64,000 bases of DNA from Taxawa tesnikishii (nom. ined.) (Eukaryota; Ascomycota; Dothideomycetes; Dothideales), in NCBI GenBank assembly GCA_030247885.1, contig JAPDRO010000002.1, forward strand, positions 2,015,930 through 2,079,929, in the 5' to 3' direction. Numbering within the stretch: position 1 is the stretch's first letter; every line of letters begins with the position of its first letter. Of the stretch, positions 1 to 12,051 are shown one piece after another. A model generated the notes under the pieces. That model saw only the letters and a list, made by a program, of their open reading frames with translations. It was not told the DNA's origin and searched no databases. Position numbers and translations under genes: made by a program.

Positions 1-1982
1 TTATCGTCAACTCTCCGACACGCACAGCGTATGTAGGAGAGTCTATACAAGACTAGAAGAGGGAAAGAGTGGCTTCGCAACAAACAAAGCGATGAGGATG
101 GATGCAAGTTGCGGTACGAACTGATGTTTCCAAGTTGATCGTCTGCATCTACGGAAGTCACCCGCGCTTTCTCCGACGCAGGAACAGGTCGGTCAGTGCT
201 GGTCTCGGCTTTTCCCTTGGCCACAAGACGTTCGCTAGACCAACGTCTTCTGACCCTCTAACTCGCAAGTGAGATAGGCCTCTGTAGGTCCGATAACGTA
301 CCTGGAAGCGTGGCAAACCGCTGAACTCCTGTGAAACGGCATCACGTCTCCCGAGCGACGCCGCGTTCTATGACCTCTCCTCTATGGCGCAGCCTCTGAC
401 CGCATCACTTGATACCTTAGCTGAAGGAAGAAACATGACTTGCCGAAGTGGTATTCATGTACCGCAGGGCCATCTGGTCAAGCCCAGATTCTGTCTTTGT
501 GTACTTGGTGCAGGTACCCGTACTACCGAAGGTCATTCAATGTTTTACCACGATCACAAGGCTGCACGACACTGCACCGGATGCGACCTCGGTGCGACCT
601 TCCTCATGCATGTCCTTCTGGTCCGGGACTCCATCAGCGACAACCGTCGCTGTAACACTACCTTGTACAACAATATCACAGAGGAACGATGCGGTAAATT
701 CACTGATGTTATATCGGCTCAGTCGGCATTCGGCCGTTCATGGCCCTTCCGTAGTCTGCTCTATTCACTTGATCGAATGAGATCCGTCTTTGACAGCTTG
801 CTCAAAGACAAAAGCGCTACCGTTGACTTGGTAGGTATCCACTGCCTGAAACGATTCCGGTCTCTAGCAAAGGATGCGATTCGACATTGCGAAAGGCGAA
901 CCCACACTGAGTCATGTGTCGTGAACTCTGGGGTCGGGTTCTGTGAGTGCTTGGCCACTACATGCGTTACATCTCACAGCATCATGACTCCTATAGTTGT
1001 TTCTCTGTTTGTGTCCTCAACACAGCAACGACGGTCAATGTGCGGAGGCAGTATGACTGCGCAGGAAACACGCTTCTTGTGCTTGCGTGAAAACGCCTAC
1101 GGCAACGTTGCGTTACTTACTCGGTTGAGGACCGTTGCAGCGCAGAGAGCAGTTGTCAGGTTGACCGCTTTATCACATGTCGGCACATGGGAGGCAGTTT
1201 ATTCGCAACGGACTTCCAAGAGTCCTGATGGAATGCAATAGTTGTACGCGGGAAGTGATAGCATGAATGCATTGCGTGCTCGTGGCTGACGAAATGTGTG
1301 AGCCTGGCTCTTCTCTCGGCTGCAGACTGTGGACGTCTTCAAAGAAACGTGTGTAATTTATGAACCTTTCTTCATTTCAGAACCGCTGCAGTTCTCATTG
1401 CTTCCAAGTCGCAGAGGTCACTAGAGCTTTTGCGCTCTCAGTTGATGCTCATGACCCCCTTGGCAGGAGAAGCAATCTTAACCAATGACAGCATCACCAT
1501 GGCTGGACGGCGGTTAATTCATGCTCTTGGATGAAATGACTGGTCATCTGTTGGCGCGTAAAGGCAGAAAGTCAGCTGACTATTGGCGAGTTGATGGCGA
1601 AAAAGGAGTTTCTGCTAGAGCAAGGCACATCGCTGAGGAACGCAAAAAACGTTGCCGGTCAGATTGCGATAGTCTTCTTGCGTATGGGTAGCGAAGTGCA
1701 GGAAGGGGACTGAGCGTCTCGTCCTCTGTGCAAGCGACGCGGACTTGAAGCGATGACGATTGTTTACTGATAGAGAGTGATAGTTGCTAGGTCAGGCACA
1801 GACCATCAAAACAAGCTGGACGTTTGTCCTTGTGGGATCTCCGCGTTTGGGCGTTTCGAACACTGGAACATCGTAAGATTCACTAGACAATTGAATGTCT
1901 TGTAATCCATAGGCATTGTCCTTTCATCTTATACGCCTCGTCAATTTCATCGTTCCTGACGGCCCGTCTCAAACGGAGAGTC
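1..1982. other. Intergenic / no supported gene
   Basis: I see no recognisable protein in this stretch. One 285-codon open frame (384-1241, plus strand) exists, but its translation is Cys/Arg/Ser-rich, lacks any motif I know, has no convincing intron structure and overlaps other open frames. I treat it as chance. The last 100 bases lie directly upstream of the Rid1-like start and presumably contain its 5' UTR. Confidence 0.5.
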
Positions 1983-4732
1983 ATGGAGACCGCCCTTGCA
2001 CAGCAGCCTGTCTTACAGGAACGGCCTCAGCATCGCCGTAACAAATCTTCGACAATGCTCAAGTCCATTATAGTTCCTAAGAGGCATAAGCGGACCAGCT
2101 CGGAAGATGTCTATCAGCAGCCTATATCAACCCCTGAAGTTCAAGATGGCATCAGTTCACGAACCACAATGGTGCCTCTACTTCCTCCGGATCATCCCGC
2201 TGCCCAAGCTATGGCAACAGCTCAAGTCAGAGCAACAGCAAGAGCATCAGAAGCCACATCGCGTAAGGGCAAAGAAAACCAGGCACCACGTTCTAAGAGC
2301 AGGGTGTCACTTCGCGGAAGGGGTCAGGAGAAGGAGGAGAAATGGGGAGAGTCAGAACGGTCGAAGTCGAAATCACCGAAGAAAGCGAAAAATCCAAGTC
2401 CTCGACGAGTTTATCTGCAATGTTTGCAAAGATGAACAGATCATCTAAGGACCTTCACGATACACCACAGGCTACAGCGGACAAGGAGAACATGGCACCT
2501 TCATCGCCCGCGAAGGTACCATTGGAGACTCCTATCTGGGCACAATACGCGATGGAAAAAGCTGCCGTCGAAGAACCATCAAAAAGGTTATCAGTCATCA
2601 GCATACAGGGACGGTCACGCACACTGGAAGAAGAGATCGCTCTGTATACACCCGAGAACTATTCACCATCCAAGCAAAGAAACTTTCAAGGCTACCAGCC
2701 CACTCTGAGCCGGCCCACATCCTCAGCCCGACCAAAATCGTTCATCGATGTGCTTGGACGCAAACTGAGTGGAGAGCGATCCAGGCCGACCTCAAGGGGC
2801 AGCGACGAGCTAAAGCTGGAGAAGAGGGATAGCAAGGAGGGGTGCAGGAGGTCATCAGGCGGAGGCCAGTCAGCAGAGAACCGTGGCATGTTTGGAAGGA
2901 AGGTTAGCAGCAGTAGCACAGAACAGCCACCACCGAAACCAGACTTGAGGGTCACCAAGCGTGGTAACCGCGTCATGGCCGCTGTTGCAGCCATCAACAC
3001 AAAGGTCAACGGTCCCACAATGCTCACAGCCGAGTCTCAACTGGACCCCAAGGAAGTAGACGCCGCGTTCGAGGCCGTTCTGGAAGCCCGCAACGTGCCG
3101 GAGAACATGCGACAGAAGATGCGCACCCTCACATTGCGTGTCAAGGCCGACTTTATCAAGCAGGACAAGGGCTCGCAGGCGACGCCGATTCCAGCAAACA
3201 AGCGGGATTCAAAGTGCTCCAACTGGTCCCACTCGTCCGAGGAGAACAGTGTACCGCAAAGCTCGCAGAACGGATCCGCGGCTAAGGTGGACGAGAATGC
3301 GAAGGAAGACAAGCCCGCGAGGCCGCGAAGTAAGACGTTCTCAAGCAGCAAGACGTTCACTTTTTCGAAAGGCGACAAGAGCGGCAAGGGCGAGTCGTCG
3401 CCAAAGAAGCAGAAGGGTGGGGAAAGTCGCAGCCGGCCCACGTCGATGCATATTGAGCAGTCAGCATCCATGGTATCCCTAAGCGGCAACGGGCCCAGCT
3501 CATCCAGCCACAAGGGACCAAAAGCGGTATCCCCGACGACTTTGTGAACTACCTGCGTGCCGTCCCAGATCCGACCAAAGTCGAAGTGGGCCGCCTGCAC
3601 AAACTGCGTCTGCTACTGCGTAACGAGACTGTTGCATGGGTCGATTCATTCATCTCCCTGGGGGCATGACCGAAATCGTGCAATTACTACACCGCATCAT
3701 GGCCATAGAATGGCGCGAAGAGCACGAAGACCAACTCTTGCACGAGACTCTACTGTGCCTGAAAGGGCTCTCTACAACCGAAGTGGCGCTGAAGAAGTTG
3801 GACGACATGGCGGATTCGCTTTTCCCCGCTCTGCTGGGCATGTTGTTCGACGAGGAGAAGAAGGGGCCAAGTGAATTCAACACTCGAGCCATCATCATCA
3901 ACGTTCTCTTCGCACACTTGAGCGCAGTCTCTCGCTCCGACGCCACAAGACTCGAACAGCGCGCCCGCAAAGTCATTTCCTACCTCGCCGACCCGCAGAA
4001 GCCCGAAGATGCACAGCCCATCCCCTTTGTGCTCTCGATGCGACAGTCGCGTCCTTACCGCATGTGGTGCAGGGAAGTGAGCAACGTGTCCAAAGAGGTC
4101 TTCTGGATCTTCTTGCATCATCTGAACGTGGTCCCCTTGCCTTCGTCCAGGCCCGCCACCTCCGATGCCTCTGCGCCGGATGCAGCCAGTGCATGCGGAG
4201 ACTCCGCGGTCTGGGCCGCGAAAGTCGGCAGCCCCGAACAGCACTCCTACACCACACGCCACTTCCCCGGACTCCGTCCTCCCGTGCCCGCGGCACCCTA
4301 CATCGGCGGCGTCGAGTGGGATGCCACGACCTACATAGCCGCGCATCTCGATCTACTCAACGGTCTCCTCGCTTCCCTCCCTACTTGCGAAGCGCGCGAC
4401 TTCCTCCGCTCTGAGCTCCAGGCCTCGGGCTGGGAGAAACTCATGGGCGGCACGCTACGTACCTGCAAGGAGAAGTTCTACGGAGGTGTGCATGATGGAC
4501 TCAGGTCTTGGGTTGCGGCGGCGGCGGAGGATGGCTGGGACACTGCTTTCGTGAGATGCGGGCCGACCAAGGAGGACTTGGAGAGGGAGATGGTGGCCAG
4601 GAGTCCGAAGAAGAGTCCTAAAAGAAGGAAGAGGTGCCTAAGATTGAGGCGCTGCCATTGCCGAAGCTGGATCTCGATATCGGCGCTGGTGCTGCAGAGG
4701 GTGGGAAGGAGGTCGATGGATGGTTGATGTAG
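1983..4732 (+). CDS. Rid1-like GTPase-binding (formin-type GBD/FH3) protein
   Basis: About 917 codons once frame breaks are bridged. The N-terminal half is Ser/Lys/Arg-rich and disordered, starting METALAQQP and continuing HRRNKSS. The C-terminal half is a conserved armadillo-like GBD/FH3 region: DFVNYLRAV, then LLRNETVAWVDSFI, GGMTEI, LLHRIMAIEWREEHED and GPSEFNTRAIIINVLF. This resembles S. pombe Rid1 and the N-terminal regulatory half of formins, which bind Rho-type GTPases; there is no FH1/FH2 actin part. Four one-base losses break the frame: A-run 2388-2392, near A-run 3520-3523, G-run 3660-3664 and A-run 4620-4623. Restoring each gives one continuous product whose tail ends KEVDGWLM at the TAG of 4730-4732. 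A first in-frame ATG at 1983 fits the family N-terminus. The role in polarity or Rho signalling is inferred from the family. Confidence 0.8.
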
Positions 4733-6309
4733 GAATCCATCACGAGAAACCAAAGAACTCGAGGAGAGAAGGGGTGAGTATGACATTGGTTGATCAGCGC
4801 GGTGACGAACTTTACGGAGTATATGTTCATGGGAAAGCATGGGTTGAAGCTTTTTTGTATCTCGGCGCAGGAGGAACGGTGGCCTTGATGGAGTTTAAGG
4901 AGGGTCTTTTCTGCATCTCGTATTCTATCATTGTCCCATCTCTGACTCGTGTATCGCGACGAGTAGGATGGATTGAGGCATACAAGTTGTTCAAGATCGC
5001 GGGGGAGGACATACGACGCTTCTGACTGAAACACTTCGTTTCTACCTTATCTGTTGCCTTGATACCTCCGGTTCGCGTCCGCCCATACGCTTGGATAGAC
5101 ATCGAGGTTGCAGTTTCAAACCCAATAGTCCTTTTTCGGCGCACCCTTACTGACGTGCGGTTGATGGTTGTTCCTGCAGATCTAACTCTATAACGCTGGA
5201 CGTCTGGAGGAGGACGCTGCCTCGAGGCGCCTTCTTGGGAGGCCTTACAGATGTGCAGCCAATCAACACAACTAATAGAGGGTGTGGACGTTATGGTACT
5301 AGAGGCTGCCGTGTTCCCAAGATATGTTGCTTCTCTGAGAAGTAAGTCATACTAACACTGGACAGTCATCACACCGGAGAGAGCATGCCCGCGTCGATAC
5401 GCTTCTTCTAGTATGCTTTTCACCACCACGGCTGTGAGTTGAGATAGACGCGCTCTCACTTGTGCGGCTTCCTTGATCCGGACGGCAATGGGACAGAACT
5501 CCTGGCGTTAGATGACGGGTCAGCGTATGCAACATTGTTCGACAGACTATCGAGCGGACAGAGGTCCCTCCAAAAACGCGGTCCATAAAATGTTACATCA
5601 TTGGAACAGATTTCGATTGGATGCCCAGATCAACTGCCGTTCAGCAGTATATCGATGAGCATTCCATGTCTGACGGAAGGTCTGTCGAAAACACAAGAGA
5701 CCTGATACTGTTCCGTTAGCCCCCTACATTCTATACTGTTGCGTCTCCATTCTCAAAACCCGAATCCGTAAATCTGTTTAAACTGCAATCCTATAGAGGC
5801 AGCAGCCGATCAATGAGCTCTCTGATACTTCGAAACCGCTACTTGGGCTCTTCTGCGTTTATTTTTCTGCTCCCCATTGCCTCGCCTATGCTGACCATAT
5901 GCGCGAGGCCTCGCCTGTTGGATGGAATTGATACGGCTGTGATTCTAGTCTTGTCCGCGATTGAACTTCCGGAGCCGCTCTGGTGTACTCCGGGCCCACA
6001 TCAACATGACGCTCTGCTTGCTCCCTGCACTTCCACTATCCGCAGTTTCCTGAGTGCATAGAAGAACCCACAAACGATCTTCCAAGGTCGTGTCTTTCGA
6101 TGTTTTCACTTTCGCATCGCCAGGTAGATCAAGCCCTTCTTCGCCCATAACCTCCAGCACCTGTCATATCCGCGTGACTCCTGCTGTTCAATATGTCCCG
6201 GCACTCGTTCGAGACCAGGGGAGCGCTTGCTGTACGCTAACCGTGACACAACTCGTCGCGAGCTGTGTAGTCCATGCAATTGTACCCTCACTCAATCCGG
6301 CAAACCAGC
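4733..6309. other. Intergenic between Rid1-like and chromodomain-like genes
   Basis: No gene recognised between 4733 and about 5940. The open frames here are short, mutually overlapping and motif-free. A possible extra exon of the neighbouring minus-strand gene (5945-6163) is listed separately. The two neighbouring genes are convergent, so this is shared 3' flank. Confidence 0.45.
5945..6163 (-). CDS. Possible terminal exon of the chromodomain-like gene, or a separate small ORF
   Basis: A minus-strand frame of about 72 codons reading EVMGEEGLDLPGDAKV and later LEDRLWVLLCTQE, with a mix of charged and hydrophobic residues typical of real coding sequence, ends at 5945. It lies just downstream of the chromodomain-like gene on the same strand. 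If one A is restored in the run near 6320, the upstream frame continues (NPLSWFAGLSEG) for about 40 codons before the next stop, and an intron could connect the two. I recognise no domain. A spurious frame is equally possible. Confidence 0.3.
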   Translation of the reverse strand, partial: QVLEVMGEEGLDLPGDAKVKTSKDTTLEDRLWVLLCTQETADSGSAGSKQSVMLMWARSTPERLRKFNRGQD

Positions 6310-7205
6310 TCAATGGGTTTTCCTCCTCTTCCCGTACGTTTTCTGCTGCTGCGATCCCATGCTCGCCTGTCTCTTCTTGCTGTAAGTCCGTTGTTGCTGA
6401 GACCCCACTCGTGTCCTCTTTTGCCGGTTCGGGGAAGTCGGGACGTCGAAGACTGATGTGTCGCTGTGTCTGGCCCTCATCTGTGCTTGTGTTGTAGGGT
6501 TCTTTGATGTTTGCGCCGGTTTGGCGGCGGATTTGGACGGTATCGTATCCGGAGATGCGAAACGTGCTTGTGATGCTACAGACATTGGTGACTTGGCCAG
6601 CTCGTCTGTCATGGCTACATCGAGCGATGCTGTAGGATCTTGATGGGAGGTGTTTCGCTGCGTGGCGCTTGGTCCTCCACCTTTGCGCGCTGAGAGTTCA
6701 TGCGCCGAAACCTGTCGCGCGGAGGATTCGAGCGTAGCGGCCTGCCGTGTAGGTACGAGCTTTGTGGATCTCTGTTGCGCAGCTGCCTGTCCGTTCCGGT
6801 CGTCTGGAAGGACGAGTGAAGTGATATCCTGCTCAGCGCAATACCGTCTGAGTATCTCCTCAGCCGGCATACCTAGACTGCGCCAGCAATCAGTCTCGCT
6901 CCATCCTCACACAAGTAACTGCCCACGTACAAATCGTCAATGGGCTGCTTCGTCGGGGCAGCATGATCTTTCCACCAAACCCAGAACCAGAATTTGCCCT
7001 GCATGCGCGATCACCATCAGCCGTGCTTGTTTACGCGCGTATAGCAAGGGGAGGATCGGAGAGGCGAAATACAAACATCCGTATCGCGGACATGTCCATC
7101 AATGGATTCGACGTGGTACTCTTGCTCTGCATCGGTATTGGCGAGTGAGTCGCGCTTCCGTTTGCTGTGCGGCTTAAGCGTGGGCTGGCTGCGAAGACGT
7201 GCCAT
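6310..7205 (-). CDS. Small chromodomain-like nuclear protein (3 exons)
   Basis: Exons read on the minus strand: 7205-7077, 6998-6931 and 6877-6310, giving 254 residues. Intron 1 (7076-6999, donor GTTTGT, acceptor ATGCAG) and intron 2 (6930-6878, donor GTACGT, branch CTGAT, acceptor GCGCAG) keep the frame exactly. Residues about 34-65 resemble a chromodomain (EYHVESIDGHV, then FWFWVWWKDH), the fold that reads methylated histone tails. The rest is low-complexity and basic, ending with two near-identical copies of GSQQQ-[RK]-TY-[SG]-K-[KR]-R, which look like a nuclear localisation or DNA-contact tail. The start could also be an upstream ATG at 7286, but 7205 gives the cleaner N-terminus. The shift in the last exon described at 5945-6163 may lengthen it. 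Confidence 0.55.
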
Positions 7206-7859
7206 TGTGACTAAGGGGAGCCTTGCAAGCAATTGGATGGTTCGCCGCGAAAGAGGCAAAGTGTAGTTGATCGATATGCTATGCACAAGAGTATCAGCTG
7301 CCGATTACCAGCTATCCTGTGAGGAATGACGCGTCTGTTTCTTTGTGTGGACGCGATTGCTTGGCATCGTATATACTGTGTGTGCATGTGAACGACGCAA
7401 CCAGAACCTCCTCTCAAGGTGAGCGAACCAACACGCTATTTGTGTGTAAAAGAACCTTCTATGTACCTCATGGTAGGATTTCTTTTGTATACTAGGAAAA
7501 AGGGCTTTTTGACTACACTCTCATGGTAGTATATAGTACCCTATACTGGGACTATTCATATTAACAACTGGAGTTTTTCATTCTCATATACCTAGGGGCA
7601 TATACTACTGATCCCCTAACATACTAGCCTCTTGATTAACCCGTCTGCTTCCCGTTTAGCCTTGTAGATGTATATCCAAAATTTTAGAAAGATCCGTAAC
7701 GAACCTGCGATTGTCTATCTCTCTATTGCTCTCCGAACTGCTGCAGGTGCCACACCAAAGCATGCCCGTAGCGTAGGGACAAGCGATGCGCGCAGAAAAA
7801 CCAAGAACGAAGAACAAGAGGAACGACTCAACAAGGAAGAAACCCCATCAAAACGCATC
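7206..7859. other. Intergenic, upstream of chromodomain-like gene and downstream of membrane-protein gene
   Basis: No gene seen. The middle (about 7440-7660) is more AT-rich than its surroundings, with several short TAGTATA/GGTAGTATA-type words, but it still contains CpA and TpG, so it is not RIPed. Confidence 0.5.
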
Positions 7860-10800
7860 CTAGAACGTCCTGTCCTCATTCTCATCGTCCTGTGAGCGTG
7901 GCACGCGCGTCGTCGGGCTGACTGGAGTTGCAGGCGCGAGCTCATTGTGGCATTGCGGCAGGGGTGTCACGTCCGGTGTCAGAAGACCAGGTCCTGCAGC
8001 ACGTGAGGCATCGAATATGGAATCCTTGAATCGCGTCTGCACAAAAGCGCCGGGGTCCGTGTCCTCGGTCAGTGCGGCAGAGCCGGCACTCTCAGCTGCT
8101 CCAGCAAGGACCATGGTATCGTCGGCCGTATTGGCGACCTCAGTAACTGGCCTTGTTGACACAGCAGGGTGAGGAGGAGTATCTTCGAAGGTAGGATTAG
8201 GGGTTTCGGCGGTATCAACTGCTGCGTCGACGGCTGCTTCAGGCTCATTATCGCCAGGTACGGCGTCAGCTTCATCAGTCAGCGTTGCAGGTTCTCTTTC
8301 GTCTGCCGTAGAGGCAGCGTCTTCATCTGCTGAAGATTGCCTGCCTCGCGGATAGCCTGCCCATGACCCTGCCAAACCAAGGCCAATTAGCTCATGTCGT
8401 ACCAGATCCTTCCATATTCCGATGAATCGCTTGTTCAAGTCATCCGGTTGGGTGAGCGGCGCGTTACGGAACTGCTGCCATGCATCTGCCCAGACACCAA
8501 CGAAGCTGTGATAACCAGCGACAAAGGCGTCCCAAACGCTGAAGATGCTCTTAACTCCTTCGATGATGGCATGGACAAGAATCGCAAATAGCAGAAGCGC
8601 GAAGCCGATGGTCAGGGTGAACAGCAGCTCGATAAGTGCCACAAGCCATGATCTGACCTGGCTGGTGAGGGTGTGAAGGTTACGCACGAACTGACGGGCT
8701 GCGTTCAGGGGTCGCTGATGACGGCCCAGAGTCTGTTTTGCACAGCCTGCCAGAGGCGCCCTAGCGCCTCTCCGTACTTGAAGTTCCAGAGCAATGACAC
8801 CACCCATTGAATGAAACTTGCGACCCACATAGCCCATCGCAAAAAGATGTTCCAGATAGCTGCCCCTTTTGGAGGATCCACTGTTCGATCACCAGGACGC
8901 CGTTGCGGGAGTAAGCCTTCACACTAGTCCAGAACTCCTGCATGGCGACTGGCCCATCAGTATCACCTTCAGGTGCATCCTCGAGGTTCTGAAGACCCCG
9001 ACCAATTACACAACAGGTGTATACTGTGCCAGCCGTTGGGATAGACAAGCCGAGCACTACGAGGGCGATCAGATTGTCGGCCAAAAAAGATTGCCACCAT
9101 TCACCGTGCGACAAGCACTGCACCGTTGTCTGCATGTAGGACAATATACGGTCAACCTGCTTGTCAAACTGCATCAACAGAAACGGCATCCGGCTGGAAC
9201 CGTACTGGGAAAGAGTAGCCGTGGTGTCCAGTATACGCTCCGTGAGTCTCCAAAGCTCAAAACCTGGAGAACTCTCAGGTTTGATGGTGGTTCTAGACGT
9301 TGTCGAGACCTCTGAGGATCTTGAAACCTTTGTGGTCGATGGGACTGAAGTAGTGACGGTGCTTGTCGAGGTTGTACTCGACGCAATTGTAGTAATGAGG
9401 GTCGTCATTTGCGACCTGGACATAGGTGGAAGTCCAACAGTAGCTGGCGCAGGACGGAGTGATTCAGTAAAAGATAAGCCTTCTTTGGGGATGCGAGATA
9501 TGGCATAGGTGACGACGGCCACCACGAAAAGGGGATAGAGAGGGTTGACTCGCCGGAATCCAGATGAACCCAGGATTAACAGGACAGCACTAGTCCCAAC
9601 AACCGCCACCCCAGCCCAGTAGATCTTCCACGGGGCCACAGTGTATACCATCGCTCCAATTGAGCCGGACCAGATGTGTCGGGAAACAGCTTCAGCGATC
9701 TCGGCAATGTCACCTACTACTTCCGTCGAAAGGAGCCAGACGTAACCAAGGTAGCCTTCTGCTGAAGGCCACGGTACATGATCAACAGCTTTGAAGATTG
9801 CGAAGAGGATGGAAACTAACGATGCCGGCGTCGCGAAGATGGCGAGCTTTTCGGCAAGGGACCGCAACAAGACTGGGAGGTGAGCCGGTGCAACGCGGTT
9901 GAATTGCAGAAGGGATGTTGCTACTGATAGGACGGCGTTTTTCACAAACCGGCGATAATCGATCAGCCCATGTTGCATTCTCTGAGAGATTGCACGCACA
10001 AACCCTTGCTGTTGGATTTGCGGTACATCGACAGCAGGTGCGCACACACGCTCGAAGACACGCCCATCGTCAACATAGGCATCACAGAGGGTGTCGATTA
10101 GGTCCTGATCCGGAAGAGAGGCAGGCCCGTGTTCAAAATCCCTGCGGCCGCCTGGCGTGTGAATTAGGGGAAAGCCAACAAACCGACGCAGAATGAAGTG
10201 GTCAAGAGCGTAAGTGAAGACAGAGTACACGCATGCCAACGTGATTGAAAAGTTGAGGTCGGCCCGGTCGAACTTGACAGTGAGATAGACGAGTTCCATG
10301 AGAAAACCTGCGATCACCATTTGCGAGATTGTGTGTTCCAAGAATCGGGCCCATGCTGGCTCCCTATGGACCACAACAGACGGGTGTACCGAACTGACGG
10401 CTGGTGGAATGCTAGAACTTAGGGTCGGTGGCAACTTCTGGGGCACCAGCGGTGATGGGACGTTGATAGTTGAACTTGATGGGAGGCATGGAATGAAGAG
10501 GACGGATCTCGGTCCCAGCCAGTAGTAAGTCTGTTGAATCAGGCACGCCAACGTTATGACGACCCTTGCGATCTGTAGAGCATCATGGACCAGAACATTG
10601 ATTAGGTAATTTAGTGGCAGAGAATCAAGCTCAGTTTCTTCAGTCAGCTCCCTGATGGATTCTTGAACGATGCTAATGTTGCGGTCGGTTGTGGTGTCGT
10701 GGTACTCCTTCCAGACACCCGTTGGCATGCTCGGGGTACGGCTAAGCGTGACCTCAACGGTGTCTGGCACCGGAGCGACTGTAACATCCGTCACGTTGAT

Positions 10801-11088
10801 GACCAGCACTGTTCCTTCGCGGATGTTGTATGCTGGAAATGTGCCGGCAGAGTAGGCAAGTAGACGTTTGAGTGCGTACCACGGGTCTTCAGCGGCCATG
10901 TACTTAAAATCGGCAGCGAATCCAACTCCATTAAGTCGGGTGATGCGAGTGATATCCTGTGAGTGCTCTCGCATAGAGTTAGCAAGGCGTGCATTTGCCC
11001 CGCCATTCCAGCCGTAGAAAGAGTTGAGTAGGCTGAGGAGAATCTCCAGAGAGCATACGAAGACTAGTAACCTGAGTAACGAAGTCAT
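7860..11088 (-). CDS. Large multipass membrane protein, family not recognised
   Basis: About 1,076 codons on the minus strand from ATG at 11088 to the stop at 7860. The N-terminus (MTSLLRLLVFVCSLEILLSL) is a signal peptide or first membrane segment, followed by a probably extracytoplasmic region with several N-glycosylation sequons. Hydrophobic segments follow around residues 175-200, 265-310, 405-440, 500-560, 690-715, 755-775 and 805-845. A Ser/Thr-rich stretch lies near residues 590-640, and an acidic Ala/Pro/Glu tail fills the last 190 residues. Two single-base losses must be bridged: one in the CCCCTTTT run at 8863-8870 and one in the G-run at 8708-8711. Between them a third frame supplies a clean amphipathic membrane segment (RWAMWVASFIQWVVSLLW). 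I cannot assign a transport or enzyme function. The gene lacks introns. Confidence 0.7.
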
Positions 11089-12051
11089 GATGGGTACGTC
11101 TTGAGGTCAAAGTGCGGTAGTCCTGAGGAGTTCAAAGATCTCATAGTGAGTGGGAGAACAGGAAGATGAGCTGTACATTTGTGGTCTCTTTGTAGTCTAT
11201 TCCGGATCTGGGCAGGAGGGGCTGTACAAACGTGATAGGGACAACAAACTCTATGGACGTATTTTGCTGCTTCCGGCGTGTGCTACCGGATGAATGCGGC
11301 ATCTAGACGCTGCAACGATGCGTTTTAACAGGGGCTCTTTACCTGACGTCTGTTGCAATCAAACATGACTGCATCAGATACGGCGACAATTATCGTGGCC
11401 TCCGTGTATCACTTACGACTTCATGTCCCTTGACACCATCATTCCCACCTGTGTAAGCGGGTTCCTTCCATAAAGCCAGCAATCCCAACATTTGAGGGTG
11501 CGAAGCGCTTTCGTCAAGCGGCCTTTGTTTGCTTTACATTCTTCGGGATTGTCGAATGTCTTGCATTCCCCAAAGGACATCGTTGTTAAGCGTACCACAA
11601 CCCCGGCTTGTTAGTCTAGGGTATAGTATGCTATATGGTTGTTCTTGAGATGCGGGCGTTGCTGCCATGCACGGATGTTAATCGCTCTTCGAGGGCTTGG
11701 TGAGGTTGGTTGGACAGAGTGTCGACATTGTTCCCTTCACGTCTGGAATCTGCAGAAGACGCATCTTGTTTCTCCATGCTCGAGACGAACAACGATCGGT
11801 CAAGCTAGTTGAACGTTCTGGCAATGGACGCGAGCAAGTTCAGCAGCAACCCTCGCGTGAGTATCACGGTTTGTAAGAAGAAAGCGAGGAGCTTCCCCAT
11901 CCCATAATGTAAAAGTTCTCAATACAAATGCAACCATCCTCAGCCTCGGCTCGCTAAGGCTTCCACGCGCCCCTTAATTGAGTCGCGTCTGCCTGCGTCC
12001 GATCTCCATGTCCGGGTCGCGTCTCTCGATGAAGGGGATTTGTATATAGCC
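11089..12051. other. Intergenic, divergent promoter region
   Basis: The region lies between two divergently transcribed genes (membrane protein to the left, uncharacterised protein to the right) and presumably contains both promoters. I see no coding sequence. A short minus-strand open frame (11413-11598) has no recognisable feature. Confidence 0.5.

Noticed and set aside
384-1241. A 285-codon plus-strand open frame
   Set aside because: No motif, no intron signals, odd Cys/Arg/Ser-rich composition, and overlapping frames on both strands. Long open frames by chance are common in GC-balanced fungal DNA.
2409-2449. Possible 41-bp intron that would bypass the first frame break in the Rid1-like gene
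   Set aside because: The donor GTTTAT is poor, the length is below the usual fungal minimum, and it would delete the STSLSAMFAK segment that looks conserved. A missing A explains the break better.
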